Shown here: piece by piece, positions 51,160 through 60,576 of the stretch
How positions within the stretch are numbered: the stretch's first letter is position 1
Layout of the letters: every line of letters starts with the position of its first letter
DNA from: Undibacterium sp. KW1
GTDB taxonomy: Bacteria > Pseudomonadota > Gammaproteobacteria > Burkholderiales > Burkholderiaceae_D
Assembly (NCBI RefSeq): GCF_009937955.1
Contig: NZ_AP018439.1
Location: 4,960,001 to 5,024,000, forward strand
Direction of reading: 5' to 3'
Length of the DNA stretch: 64,000 bases
Program-made: the position numbers and the translations under genes
The notes under the pieces: generated by a model
Seen by the model: the letters and a program-made list of their open reading frames with translations, nothing else
Told to the model about the DNA's origin: nothing
Database searches by the model: none

Positions 51160-53877
51160 ATGCATCAAAAAAACTATCCCCGCAAAGCTGCAAGCCAACC
51201 CGCGCTGAAACCCCTTGCAGCCTGTTTACTGGCGCTCTTTTACAGCCAGACCCTGAGTAATTCTGCCTTTGCTCAAACGGCAGAAGGCAAACCGGAAGCC
51301 GTCGTCATCACCGGTTCACGAATACCCCGCGCCAGCCTGGAAGGCCCCGCCGCGGTGACCATCATCACCGCAGAAGAAATCACCAGGCAAGGCTACAAAA
51401 ATGTCTATGATGCGATCAATAACGCGGTACAAAACTCTGGCTTTACCCAGGGCGAAGACTTTGGTAATACCTTCACGCCGTCTGCCAACACCATCAGCCT
51501 GCGCGGTCTGGGGCCTAACCATACCCTGATCCTGCTTGATGGCAGACGCATGGCTGATTTCCCTATCGCTTATGAGGGCACGGTCAATTTTACCAACCTG
51601 GCGAATATCCCGTCGAATATTGTAGAGCGCATAGAAATCCTGAATGGCGGTGCGTCGGCAATTTATGGTTCTGATGCGATTGCCGGTGTGGTCAATATCA
51701 TCCTTAAAAAACAAAGCCAGGGCTATAACCTGAATGTCAAACTCGGTGATACCGACCGCGGCGGCGGCAGCAACAAGCGCGTGCAATTCTCTGGCACCGC
51801 CAATGTCGATCAGTTGCGCAGCCTGTTCAGCCTGGAGTATAGCGAACGTGAACCGCTGCGTGCGACCCAGCGTGATTTCATGGCGACCCGCAGCACACCG
51901 AGCGCGACGCTCTACCGCAAGGATATGAAATCTGGCAAATACCTCGACCTGGGTGATGCCTGTAGCCAGCTCAGCGATTTTTTTGAAGGCACGCAGATCA
52001 GCTATAAAACCAGCAAGGGCAGCTATTGCGCGAGCCCGCGCCTGAGCCCCATGCACTGGACAGTGCAGACCAAGAACCAGAGCCTGAATTTTTTCTCCAG
52101 CAGCAACCTGGATTTGAACGCAGACACTACCCTGTTCGCCGATATCCTGCTGGGCAAAAACAAGACAGAAAACGATACCCGCTCGCCAAGCTGGGTATCG
52201 TCTTCGACCAACCAGAGCTATTTCTGGAACAAGAACAGCAATACCTATGAAGCCTGGAGCAAGGTATTCGCACCCGAAGAAATCAATGGCGTGAACCGCT
52301 TCAACCGCCTGTGGGATGACCAGTCTGCCGGTATCAATCTCGGCATCAAAGGCGTCATTCCTGGCACGCAATGGAATTATGAGGCAGCGTATAGCGCTTC
52401 TGCTTACCGCAGCGAGAACGTGGCACCGCGCACACTGGCCAATATAGACCAGTTTTTCCTGGGCCCCAAGCTGGGTGTGGACGCCGCAGGCATCGCCATC
52501 TATGCACCTGATCCAAAACGCCTGACGCAAAGACTGACACCGGCAGAATTTGACCAGATCACCTCGGCATCTCGCAGCTCAGACAGTTCACGCACGCAAA
52601 CACTGAGCCTGGCAGTCAATACAGAGCTATGGAAGCTGCCCGCAGGCGCGGTCAAGACTGCCGCCATTGCAGAGATAGGCCGCCAGAGTTTTGATAACCT
52701 GCCTGATCCCAAGATCAACCAGGGCGTGTTCAATACCGTCACCAAATCAGATGATGTGCGTGGCTCGCGCCAGCGTTATGCACTCGGTGCAGAAGTCTAT
52801 GTGCCGCTTCTCAAGGAAGTCACCGCCAGCCTGGCTGGCCGCTATGATGATTATCACTTCGCTGGCCGCAAGGATGGCAAGCTGACCTATAACGGCGGCT
52901 TGGAGATTCGCCCGACTTCCGAGCTTTTATTCCGCGCCAATTACGCCACCAGCTTCCGCGCGCCGGACATGAACTACATCTTCAAGGCGCGTGGCACTGG
53001 CTATTATTCCAGCACCACTGACTATTACCGCTGCAAGGCTGAAGGCCAGGAACTCAAGGATTGCGATTATGCAAATTACTCACCAGGTGCCAACTACGTG
53101 CAGTTTGGCAGCCCTGACCTGAAGTCAGAAAAAGGCAAATCCTTTGGCCTTGGTGTGGTCTGGTCACCCAGCAATCAGTTTGATGTCTCGCTTGATTACT
53201 GGAACATCAAGATCAGCGACATGGTCGTCAACCTCAGTGCCGACCAGCTCTTGCGCGATGAAGCTGATTGCCGCACCGGCAAACGCGATATAGGTTCCAG
53301 CCTGTGTGCTGATACCATCAACCGTATCAAGCGCTACCCCAAAGATGCGTTGAGCCATGCCGGTGAAATACAGGAGATTTGGGTCAATCCCATCAATGCG
53401 GCTTATCAGGCCACCAGTGGCATCGACATCAGTGGCAAGTATCAGCTCAAAACCAGTGCTTATGGCAGCTTCATCGTCAAGGCCAATTACAGCAAGACCC
53501 TGAGCAAAAAATCCAAGCAGTTTGAAGGCGATGCCCTGTATGATGATTTGGCCGACCTTGGCAACACCGACTGGCGCGACAAGCTCATCACCAGCGTCAA
53601 TTGGGTAAAAGGAGATTTTTCCAATACCCTGACAATCACGCGCTATGGCAAGATACCAAATGGCTCTGGCCAGTATTACCTGTCACCGACAGGCATCGCC
53701 AACTGGAGCACAGTCTATCAGGCCAATAAAAACCTGAGCGTATCCGTCATCGTCAACAATGTCTTGAACAAGATCAAGTATGACTATAGCGGTGGCTGGC
53801 CCAACTACCCGGTCGGTTCATTCAGCCCGCTTGGCCGCCAGGGCTGGGTGGAAGTCAATTACAAGTTTGGTGCATGA
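51160..53877 (+). CDS. TonB-dependent outer-membrane receptor
   Basis: 905 residues from ATG 51160 (GAGAAG 6 nt upstream). A signal peptide ends at NSAFAQT, and EAVVITGSRIPR is the usual TonB-box-like start. The plug domain follows (TISLRGLGPNHTLILLDGRR, ASAIYGSDAIAGVVNI), then a 22-strand barrel ending VEVNYKFGA. This group takes up siderophores, vitamins or oligosaccharides; no FecR or FUR-linked gene is adjacent, so the ligand is unknown. Confidence 0.92.
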   Translation: MHQKNYPRKAASQPALKPLAACLLALFYSQTLSNSAFAQTAEGKPEAVVITGSRIPRASLEGPAAVTIITAEEITRQGYKNVYDAINNAVQNSGFTQGEDFGNTFTPSANTISLRGLGPNHTLILLDGRRMADFPIAYEGTVNFTNLANIPSNIVERIEILNGGASAIYGSDAIAGVVNIILKKQSQGYNLNVKLGDTDRGGGSNKRVQFSGTANVDQLRSLFSLEYSEREPLRATQRDFMATRSTPSATLYRKDMKSGKYLDLGDACSQLSDFFEGTQISYKTSKGSYCASPRLSPMHWTVQTKNQSLNFFSSSNLDLNADTTLFADILLGKNKTENDTRSPSWVSSSTNQSYFWNKNSNTYEAWSKVFAPEEINGVNRFNRLWDDQSAGINLGIKGVIPGTQWNYEAAYSASAYRSENVAPRTLANIDQFFLGPKLGVDAAGIAIYAPDPKRLTQRLTPAEFDQITSASRSSDSSRTQTLSLAVNTELWKLPAGAVKTAAIAEIGRQSFDNLPDPKINQGVFNTVTKSDDVRGSRQRYALGAEVYVPLLKEVTASLAGRYDDYHFAGRKDGKLTYNGGLEIRPTSELLFRANYATSFRAPDMNYIFKARGTGYYSSTTDYYRCKAEGQELKDCDYANYSPGANYVQFGSPDLKSEKGKSFGLGVVWSPSNQFDVSLDYWNIKISDMVVNLSADQLLRDEADCRTGKRDIGSSLCADTINRIKRYPKDALSHAGEIQEIWVNPINAAYQATSGIDISGKYQLKTSAYGSFIVKANYSKTLSKKSKQFEGDALYDDLADLGNTDWRDKLITSVNWVKGDFSNTLTITRYGKIPNGSGQYYLSPTGIANWSTVYQANKNLSVSVIVNNVLNKIKYDYSGGWPNYPVGSFSPLGRQGWVEVNYKFGA

Positions 53878-53891
53878 TGATTTAGTAGTTA

Positions 53892-53920
53892 TTGCTACTC
53901 TCCGGCCTGGAGAGTAGCAA
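53892..53920 (+). terminator. Strong hairpin after the TonB receptor gene
   Basis: A perfect 12-bp stem (TTGCTACTCTCC with its complement) and a 5-nt loop, 15 nt past the stop codon. The following bases are TTGCTGG, so it lacks a long T run but is stable enough to end or protect the transcript. Confidence 0.65.
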
Positions 53921-54280
53921 TTGCTGGCTGATGTACATTTCCCCGTCAATCCCCCACTGGCACTCTGCTACTGACATGCTGCATGGCTACCCATGATGCA
54001 AGCACCTCCAAAGATAGACCGTCCACACGGTTGGCCTTATAAATATCGCATGCTGTAATGATGCATGGAACTCTGGACAATTTCGCACTATCAATGCTAT
54101 AAACATAAGGAATATTTAGTATTGCACAGCGCAACGCTTGAATTTTCCTGAAGCAACTAATTGATGCACTCAATCTGAATGGGCAGTAGTGAGGCGAGTG
54201 ATTAAAGTAATGTATTTCTACATTCTTTTTCCAGCCTCGCCTGACTCGGATCAGCATGCACTATCACGGTCAAATTGCAA
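53921..54280. other. Gap before the lipase operon
   Basis: About 360 bases. A minus-strand frame from 54257 to 53946 is open for 103 codons but has no ribosome site and an irregular composition, so I do not call it. The promoter of the lipase operon should lie in the AT-rich 54100-54270 part. Confidence 0.4.
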
Positions 54281-54865
54281 ATGTTAACGGTAAAAACTGA
54301 CACTGTATCAAGAAGAAAAGTGCTGAAATGGACGGCGTCTATACTGACTATTCTTTTACAAACACAAATGGGAAGCCTCGCCATGGCAGCAGAAGATGAT
54401 GTTTTGAAATTCGATTCACACGATCTGAATATCCAGGTCTACAGTGCTGGCGATTTACGGCTTGTTTATGCGGGCTTGCCACACGAACTCGCATTTGGTG
54501 AAACGGCCAGAGAAAAAACTCCTGCAGATGCCACTCGCTACCCTGGCTTCACCTCCGGTATATATCCGACCTTTGCCAGTCTGGTAGAAATGGAATGGCG
54601 CTCAAAAGATGGTAGCAAGTTTACACACACACTTGATCTGGACAGCATTTTCAAAGACAGGAAAGTACTGCATGATGAAAATCCAGCCGATATTTATAAG
54701 CCTGCTCCAATATTAGGTCGTCGCCCCACCATCATTATTGAGGTGGATGACAGGACTGTGAATGTGTACATGTTCACCCCTATACAGTTGATTCCCAAAG
54801 ACCCCAATGCATTGCGCCGTGACAGACGTGATCATCGGATCCTTGCGTATTCCAAAACATTTTGA
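54281..54865 (+). CDS. Tat-exported small protein, candidate immunity protein of the lipase
   Basis: 194 residues from ATG 54281. The leader has SRRKVLK, a good twin-arginine motif, a hydrophobic stretch and a cleavage region near LAMAAED. The mature part is strand-rich (LRLVYAGLPHELAFGE, PTIIIEVDDRTVNVYMF). It precedes a DUF2235 lipase gene by 11 nt. Tle1-type effectors are usually paired with periplasmic immunity proteins, and position plus export fit this; sequence alone does not prove it. No known family recognised with confidence. Confidence 0.65.
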   Translation: MLTVKTDTVSRRKVLKWTASILTILLQTQMGSLAMAAEDDVLKFDSHDLNIQVYSAGDLRLVYAGLPHELAFGETAREKTPADATRYPGFTSGIYPTFASLVEMEWRSKDGSKFTHTLDLDSIFKDRKVLHDENPADIYKPAPILGRRPTIIIEVDDRTVNVYMFTPIQLIPKDPNALRRDRRDHRILAYSKTF

Positions 54866-54876
54866 CTGACTAAATC

Positions 54877-56157
54877 ATGGCAAAGACCGCAGGCAATGAT
54901 GGCGTAGATGTGAAGGTTGCAACACCAGAACATCTCGACACTTACACCAAAGCGCAAGCCCAAGTAGACAATTTCAAAGTGCCGGGTTTGTACGACTCTG
55001 CAGATCCTAACGCCAGAGTTTTCGTTGCACTATTTGATGGCACGGGTAACGATGCAATTAATGATCCGGCTCATATAACCAATGTAGGGACTCTCAACAA
55101 GCAACTTGAAAATATCAGCAGGAACAACCCTCATATAACAGGTCAATATATTGCAGGTCCGGGAACCCAAACCGGAGCGATGAGAACACTTGATGGTGCA
55201 CTAGGCGTAACTTACAACGAGCGCATTGAAAGCATGTATGAAAAGTTCCAATTGCAGTGCGAAAACTGGCTCCAGGAAAACCCTAATGCCAAAATCAGTG
55301 TCGTTTCCGTCGGTTTTAGCCGTGGTGCTGAACAGGCTGCTGGCTTTTCCCGCATTGTCGCCGAACGTGGTGTCCAGGATATTCAATCCCAGGTTAATCA
55401 TCCTGCAAGCAATGATGCTGACCAGTCAAATATCACTTATGCAGCTCCCCCGTTAGTCAAAGGCGACACCATACCGCAAGCCCTGGGTTTGTTTGATCCT
55501 GTTGCCACCGGCGTGCCCTCAATGAATGACAGAAGACCGCCAGATACTGTGATTACGGGTATCCAGATCCGTGCTGCGGATGAGCGAAGGCTGCAATTTC
55601 CGGCAACCAATTATAGCTATGACGGCTTGTCTGCGGACGGTAGATTCTTGAAGGTCATGGTCGCCGGTGCGCACAGTGATATTGGCGGTGGCTATGAAAA
55701 GAATGGCCTGCCTTACCGTAATTTCAATATGATGTCGCAGTTTCTGAATGGCACGCTGGGCGACAATCTCATCAAGAAACTTGATGTTCCTGCAGACCCT
55801 GGCATGAGCGTAATACATGATTCATCACAGCATAAAGTGTACTGGATCAAGATGTCAGAACGCGGGGAAAGTAATAGCCTGGATTTATTCGGTAAAAAAA
55901 TGGAGCCCATGAACCCGGCAATGGAGCAGTATGCAAAAAATGCCAAAGCCCTGGGTACCCAAACGAATAGTGTGGACGACATCAGGCTGGGCAGCAAGGA
56001 CGCCGCCAGGCCCTTGCCAGCCACGACACAGGAGTGCAAGAATGGCGCCAAACCAGCGGTAGATACCGGCTTGCTGACGGTTGCCGACAGCCCTTCCAGC
56101 CGCATGCTGGCGCAATTCAGGGAAGTGCCTCGGGCACCGACGCAGCCCAAGTTGTAG
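54877..56157 (+). CDS. DUF2235 alpha/beta-hydrolase, Tle1-like phospholipase effector candidate
   Basis: 426 residues without leader. VFVALFDGTGND at 48-59 opens the domain. The nucleophile elbow is VGFSRGA (S148), LFDPVA supplies Asp207, and AGAHSDIGGGY supplies His266. This arrangement is that of the DUF2235 family, which includes T6SS-delivered phospholipases (Tle1). The C-terminal 80 residues are polar and lack a membrane anchor. No VgrG, PAAR or chaperone gene lies in the window, so delivery by T6SS is inference. Confidence 0.82.
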   Translation: MAKTAGNDGVDVKVATPEHLDTYTKAQAQVDNFKVPGLYDSADPNARVFVALFDGTGNDAINDPAHITNVGTLNKQLENISRNNPHITGQYIAGPGTQTGAMRTLDGALGVTYNERIESMYEKFQLQCENWLQENPNAKISVVSVGFSRGAEQAAGFSRIVAERGVQDIQSQVNHPASNDADQSNITYAAPPLVKGDTIPQALGLFDPVATGVPSMNDRRPPDTVITGIQIRAADERRLQFPATNYSYDGLSADGRFLKVMVAGAHSDIGGGYEKNGLPYRNFNMMSQFLNGTLGDNLIKKLDVPADPGMSVIHDSSQHKVYWIKMSERGESNSLDLFGKKMEPMNPAMEQYAKNAKALGTQTNSVDDIRLGSKDAARPLPATTQECKNGAKPAVDTGLLTVADSPSSRMLAQFREVPRAPTQPKL

Positions 56158-56221
56158 GAATGTCGCCTTCATCTGGCCACATGTCTTGACCAAAAAAGAC
56201 ATGAGCTGTTTTTCAGGCAAA

Positions 56222-56665
56222 TCAATCCAGAAAATTCACACGTGCAAACTTGGCCTTGAAGTCTTCCGGCATTTCCACCACGCGCCCGGCGCGGTAATCA
56301 AAAAACACAAAACCTGATTTTGCCATGGCGACCAGGGTCTGGTCTGCTGGCCGGGTGATGCGGAAGGTGATGTCGCCACCATATTTGTTAAAGTCCATGA
56401 CACCGACTTCAAACAGCAACTGGTCGCGCGCATGAGCTTCTGCCTTGTAGGTCGTTGCGAGGTCAGTCACGATAATACCGCTACCACCAGCCGCAGTTTC
56501 TCGTATGCCAAAGTCATACAGGAAGCGTGCCCGCGCTTCAGAAATCATGGAGATCATGGAGTCATTACCCAAGTGGTTGGCGCCATTGATGTCAGTCACC
56601 CTGACTGTCAACTGGGTAGTGAAATAATATTGGTCTTCGGGAAAATGTAGTTGCAGGCGGGCCAT
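56222..56665 (-). CDS. Acyl-CoA thioesterase (4HBT hotdog fold)
   Basis: 147 residues with RVTDINGANHLGND, the family's Asp-containing active-site motif, then EARARFLYDFGI and an FDYRAGRVVEMPE close. It should hydrolyse acyl-CoA thioesters in the cytoplasm. Single-gene unit convergent with the lipase operon. Confidence 0.85.
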   Translation of the reverse strand: MARLQLHFPEDQYYFTTQLTVRVTDINGANHLGNDSMISMISEARARFLYDFGIRETAAGGSGIIVTDLATTYKAEAHARDQLLFEVGVMDFNKYGGDITFRITRPADQTLVAMAKSGFVFFDYRAGRVVEMPEDFKAKFARVNFLD

Positions 56666-56767
56666 AGCTGGAGTAATAAAGCTGGATAAAACCTTATTTT
56701 AACGCGCAGCCAAAAAAATGCCCGCAAATTGCTGACCATAGCTGGCCACCACAATGTAAATCCGACA

Positions 56768-57139
56768 TCAATCCAGTATCTTGGCACCCAAAGCCACGGA
56801 AGCGCTTTGTATCAAGCCATTTTTAATTTCATAGATGGCGATCATTTCCATGCGCCCCGTACCTTCTGGAAAAGTACGCGTGACTTCTTCATGATCAATG
56901 ACGATGTGGCCTATCACTTCACGGCGTATCAGTTTTGCATGCAGATTGGCTTCGGCGAAGCGCACTGCCATGCGTGGGCGTATTTCTGCGTGACCTGTTG
57001 CCAGCAACTTGCCCGGAAATTCAAATTGCTGTGCATCGATGGCATAGGTTTTGAGTATGGCTTCGACATCGCGGGCATTATAGGCATCGAGTTGGGCCTG
57101 AACGACGGTTTCAGGACTTAGGTCATTGGTAGTTGTCAT
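56768..57139 (-). CDS. SnoaL/NTF2-like protein
   Basis: 123 residues from ATG 57139; a TTG at 57160 would overlap the upstream stop codon and add seven residues. The cone fold pattern is QAQLDAYNARDVEAILKTYA, then RTFPEGTGRMEMIAIYEIKNG. Such domains bind small hydrophobic ligands or act as isomerases. The gene follows the transglutaminase gene directly. Confidence 0.78.
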   Translation of the reverse strand: MTTTNDLSPETVVQAQLDAYNARDVEAILKTYAIDAQQFEFPGKLLATGHAEIRPRMAVRFAEANLHAKLIRREVIGHIVIDHEEVTRTFPEGTGRMEMIAIYEIKNGLIQSASVALGAKILD

Positions 57140-57156
57140 GGGCTCAGGTAATCCTT

Positions 57157-57765
57157 TCAAAGTAGATGCGCGAGCCTGGCAGGCGTGGGATCATTACTCA
57201 AATCGCCATCAGGCAAATGGGCCATCACCGCTTCTACCGTTGGCTGCGTCAACAATGACTGCAGCACCGCTGCATGCGGCTCTGCCCAAATACCGGCGAA
57301 ATCCTGTTCGCCTGGCGTGGTAAGTGCAAAGGCCAGTTGTTCTTTTGGCGGGCAAAATTCTGCATCCACACCGGGCTTATTACCACGCGCGTCCAGCCGG
57401 TACCAGCCATGTTCCGGCAAGTAGGCGGCATTCAGGCCATGCAGGCAAAATGGCGGTTCTGTGCCTATGGTCAGTCGCTGGTAACACAGACCAGCCGGAA
57501 TGCCATTGGCACGCAACAGGGCAGCCAGCAAATGGCTCTTGGCATAGCAGTAACCTGTACCGTGGTCCAGCACATCAGATGCCTTGCAGGTCACGGGATT
57601 CTGGCGGTAGTCCCAGCTATGTTTGATCTGGTCACGCACAAAATGAAAGCAGCGTCGCGCGATATCAGCCTGCTCGCCACCGGCGGCAGCCAATTCTTGC
57701 GCCTGCGCCAGTACGGCGGGGTGTTGCCAGTCGATATAGGTGGTACTTGCCAGGAATTCTTGCAT
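57157..57765 (-). CDS. Transglutaminase-like cysteine protease domain protein
   Basis: 202 residues from ATG 57765 (GGAAA 6 nt upstream). The Cys-His-Asp triad is clear: GTGYCYAKSH (C73), LHGLNAAY (H109) and YRLDARGN (D125). No leader. It is a single-domain cytoplasmic member of the bacterial transglutaminase-like family. It lies between a GNAT and a SnoaL gene on the same strand. Confidence 0.85.
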   Translation of the reverse strand: MQEFLASTTYIDWQHPAVLAQAQELAAAGGEQADIARRCFHFVRDQIKHSWDYRQNPVTCKASDVLDHGTGYCYAKSHLLAALLRANGIPAGLCYQRLTIGTEPPFCLHGLNAAYLPEHGWYRLDARGNKPGVDAEFCPPKEQLAFALTTPGEQDFAGIWAEPHAAVLQSLLTQPTVEAVMAHLPDGDLSNDPTPARLAHLL

Positions 57766-57820
57766 GCGTGTTTCCGTGAAATAGGTTCTGGAACGGATTC
57801 TGAATTGGATTTGAATTGCG

Positions 57821-58234
57821 TCAGATTTTATAAGCCATGCCCACCGAGGCCGGCGCTGTATGTTTGAAACCAAACTGTGCATACAAGTCTTGCGCCGGGC
57901 CGTCAGCAATGAGGCTGACATAGGCTGACTCTGGCGCATTTTGTTGCAGGTAGTGGGTGATCTCGCGCATGATCATCTTGCCCAGGCCCTTGCCCTGATG
58001 CTCTGGCAAGACCGCGATATCGACAACATGGTATGAAGTACCGCCATCGCCGACAACACGCCCCATACCAACGACCAGCTCACCTAGCATGATTTGCACG
58101 GCAAACAGGCTGGCTGGCAAACCACGCGCCGCCGCTTCTACTGTCTTGGTGCTTAAACCGGATGCCTTGCGCAAGTGGCAGTAGGTGGCAATATCAGGGA
58201 TGGCGGCAACCGCCTGGTAAGTGTTTGTGCTCAT
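57821..58234 (-). CDS. GNAT-family N-acetyltransferase
   Basis: 137 residues with the acetyl-CoA loop in EHQGKGLGKMIMREI and the strand VVDIAVLP before it. GAAGAA precedes the ATG. The substrate is unknown. First gene of the run GNAT-transglutaminase-SnoaL. Confidence 0.88.
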   Translation of the reverse strand: MSTNTYQAVAAIPDIATYCHLRKASGLSTKTVEAAARGLPASLFAVQIMLGELVVGMGRVVGDGGTSYHVVDIAVLPEHQGKGLGKMIMREITHYLQQNAPESAYVSLIADGPAQDLYAQFGFKHTAPASVGMAYKI

Positions 58235-58326
58235 GCTGTTCTTCAGATTAATTTTTACACTGGTTTATTGATTTCAATGAGCAGAGAAATTTATCACAGA
58301 TAGGCGAGAAACGTGTGCCAGCATAC

Positions 58327-58430
58327 AGCAGGGTGCGCCATGCGCACCGGTTCGTATCAAGCCCAATAGTTCACACAGGACATCTACGCAGGTTAAAAGA
58401 CACGGTAATGGTGCGCACGGCGCACCCTTC
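58327..58430. repeat. Dispersed GGTGCGC palindrome (copy F)
   Basis: CAGGGTGCGCCATGCGCACC and GGTGCGCACGGCGCACCCTT with about 60 bp between, in the divergent region before the CorA gene. Confidence 0.65.
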
Positions 58431-58587
58431 AAAAATGCCAAATCCCCTTCAATCAGAAAAAATTGAACAAAAGACATATAAATCCCCACGAAAAACCCAA
58501 ATAAAATCCCGCCCCAACCCGCCCACGGGCATAAAACAGGTTTACAATCCAGCCAAACCAAAGACTTTGCTTTCCTGGAATTTGCCT

Positions 58588-59556
58588 ATGATTAATGTCT
58601 TCGTCTTGCATAATGGCCGCCTGAGCCAGATCAATGTGGAAAACCGCGCTGATCTTGAAAATACCCTGCCTATCTGGGTCGATCTGACTGACCCCAATGA
58701 AGAAGAGCGCGAATGGGTAAAGAGTATCTATGGCGTGACCTTGCCGGGGGAAGACGAGGTCAAGGATATCGAGGCATCAGCCCGCTATTACGAAGCCGAT
58801 AATGGCGACTTGCATCTGCGTACCGATTTTCTGATCGATGATGACGATGAACCGGCACGTACCGTGACCGTGGCTTTCATCCTGGCGCGTGATATTTTAT
58901 TCTCTGTCCATACTATCGATTTGCCAGTATTCCGCCTGGTACGCATGCGTGCGCGTTCGCGTCCTGGTTCGATTGCTGATTACAAGGACGTGCTGCTGGA
59001 CCTGTATGCGACAGACGCCGAATATTCTGCCGATGCGCTCGAAGGTATTTATCAAAACCTGGAAGACGTCAGCCGCAGCGTGCTGCAAAAAAACTTCAGC
59101 GATCAGGATGCCGCCGCCGCGCTGAACTCGATTGCTGTTGAAGAAGATTTGAATGGCCGCATACGCCGCAACATGATGGACACGCGTCGCGCTGTCAGCT
59201 TCTTGATGCGCGGACGTTTGCTCAATGCCGACCAGTTTGAAGAAGCCCGCCAGATTTTGCGTGATATAGAATCACTTGATGGTCATACCTCCTTCCTGTT
59301 CGACAAGATCAACTTTTTGATGGATGCGACCGTCGGTTTCATCAACATCAACCAGAACAAGATCATCAAGATATTCTCGGTCGCCAGCGTGGCCTTCCTG
59401 CCGCCTACCCTGATCGCCAGTATCTATGGCATGAACTTCAAGGGCTGGTTCCCGGAACTGGACTGGCAACTCGGTTACCCGTTCGCGCTGGCGCTGATGC
59501 TGGCTTCAGCGATTACGCCGTTCTGGTACTTCCGCCGTCGTGGCTGGCTGAAGTAA
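58588..59556 (+). CDS. corA: CorA-family magnesium/divalent cation channel
   Basis: 322 residues from ATG 58588; the frame is open upstream through a repeat but without support. The N-terminal cytoplasmic alpha/beta domain starts INVFVLHNGRL. Two C-terminal membrane helices carry the YGMNF signature that forms the selectivity filter, and the protein ends with basic residues (YFRRRGWLK). It mediates Mg2+ (Co2+, Ni2+) uptake as a pentamer. TGGAA lies 8 nt upstream. Confidence 0.92.
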   Translation: MINVFVLHNGRLSQINVENRADLENTLPIWVDLTDPNEEEREWVKSIYGVTLPGEDEVKDIEASARYYEADNGDLHLRTDFLIDDDDEPARTVTVAFILARDILFSVHTIDLPVFRLVRMRARSRPGSIADYKDVLLDLYATDAEYSADALEGIYQNLEDVSRSVLQKNFSDQDAAAALNSIAVEEDLNGRIRRNMMDTRRAVSFLMRGRLLNADQFEEARQILRDIESLDGHTSFLFDKINFLMDATVGFININQNKIIKIFSVASVAFLPPTLIASIYGMNFKGWFPELDWQLGYPFALALMLASAITPFWYFRRRGWLK

Positions 59557-59593
59557 TCCATAGATAAAATAAGCAGATAGAAAGCACAAGCCT

Positions 59594-59989
59594 ATGCCCG
59601 CCATCGCCCTTGGCCACTACAATCTGCGCGGCGACCGTGCCACGCTGGAAAAACTTAAGGATTTTTATATCCACTATGTGGGTCTGACAGAAGGCCCTCG
59701 CCCGCTGAAGAGCTTTGGTTTCTGGCTTTATGCCGGTAACCGTGATGTCTTGCACCTGTCAGAAAACCGTCCCGGTGAAACTCGCCAGACCGCGTTAAAA
59801 ACCGGTTTCGACCATGTCGCCTTTGCCTGTACGGATTTGCCTGTCATGCTGGAAAAATTGCAGGCAGCTGGCATTGTGTATCGCCATGCCACGGTGGAAG
59901 CATCAGCAGGTTTTGCAACCCAGCACCAGGTATTTTTTAGCGACCCTGAAGGCAATGGCATAGAGCTTAATTTTTCTGAAGGTGCTTGA
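59594..59989 (+). CDS. VOC-superfamily protein
   Basis: 131 residues. LEKLKDFYIHYVGLTEG and FDHVAFACTDL are repeats of the paired beta-alpha-beta modules; GIELNF carries the expected metal Glu near the end. AGAAAG precedes the ATG. Located 38 nt behind corA. Confidence 0.85.
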   Translation: MPAIALGHYNLRGDRATLEKLKDFYIHYVGLTEGPRPLKSFGFWLYAGNRDVLHLSENRPGETRQTALKTGFDHVAFACTDLPVMLEKLQAAGIVYRHATVEASAGFATQHQVFFSDPEGNGIELNFSEGA

Positions 59990-60024
59990 GTAATCTTCTG
60001 CGTTCGTCCGACCAATACGCTCTC

Positions 60025-60096
60025 AGTAGGGTGCGCCATGCGCACCGGTTGTGCACATGACGATGGTGCTGTAGCGTGCGTCATGCGTCCCCTACC
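60025..60096. repeat. Dispersed GGTGCGC palindrome (copy G)
   Basis: CAGTAGGGTGCGCCATGCGC and, inverted, GTAGCGTGCGTCATGCGTCC with a CCTACC end, between two VOC genes. Confidence 0.6.
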
Positions 60097-60162
60097 AGGC
60101 GTCAGCACAATTCATCAAACAGGTTTAAGATAAGAAATCGCCACTACTGACGAGTCTTAACC

Positions 60163-60573
60163 ATGTTCAAGATACGCGAGATCGATCATCTTGTGCTCAG
60201 AGTAAAAAACCTGGACAGCATGCTGCATTTTTATTGTGATGTACTGGGCTGCACTATCGAGCGCAGGCAGGAAGAAATTGGCCTGACACAGTTGCGTGCA
60301 GGCAGGTCACTGATAGACCTGATCACGGTTACAGGTAAACTGGGCCGCATGGGTGGAGCTGCACCTGGCAAGGAAGGCCACAATATGGACCACCTGTGCC
60401 TGCGCGTTGAACCCTTTGATCTGTCCAGCATACAGGCGCACCTGCAAAGCCACGATGTCAGCGTTGGAGAAGTCGGCCAGCGCTATGGTGCCGAGGGTGA
60501 AGGCTTATCGATCTACATCACTGACCCGGAAGGCAATGTGGTTGAATTAAAAGGACCGCCAGACGGCCCCTAA
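60163..60573 (+). CDS. VOC-superfamily (glyoxalase I-like) protein
   Basis: 136 residues with IDHLVLRVKNLDSMLHFYCD, HNMDHLCLRVEPFD and DPEGNVVELKGPP; His8, His73-like and Glu match the metal sites of the superfamily. Not a close sequence match of the VOC protein at 59594. Separate promoter expected in the repeat-containing spacer. Confidence 0.88.
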   Translation: MFKIREIDHLVLRVKNLDSMLHFYCDVLGCTIERRQEEIGLTQLRAGRSLIDLITVTGKLGRMGGAAPGKEGHNMDHLCLRVEPFDLSSIQAHLQSHDVSVGEVGQRYGAEGEGLSIYITDPEGNVVELKGPPDGP

Positions 60574-60576
60574 AGA

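Noticed and set aside
51316..52530. 404-codon minus-strand frame inside the TonB receptor gene
   Set aside because: Antisense shadow; the plus-strand frame has plug and barrel motifs.
53946..54257. 103-codon minus-strand frame before the lipase operon
   Set aside because: No ribosome site, no recognisable domain and Cys/Ile-rich random-looking sequence.
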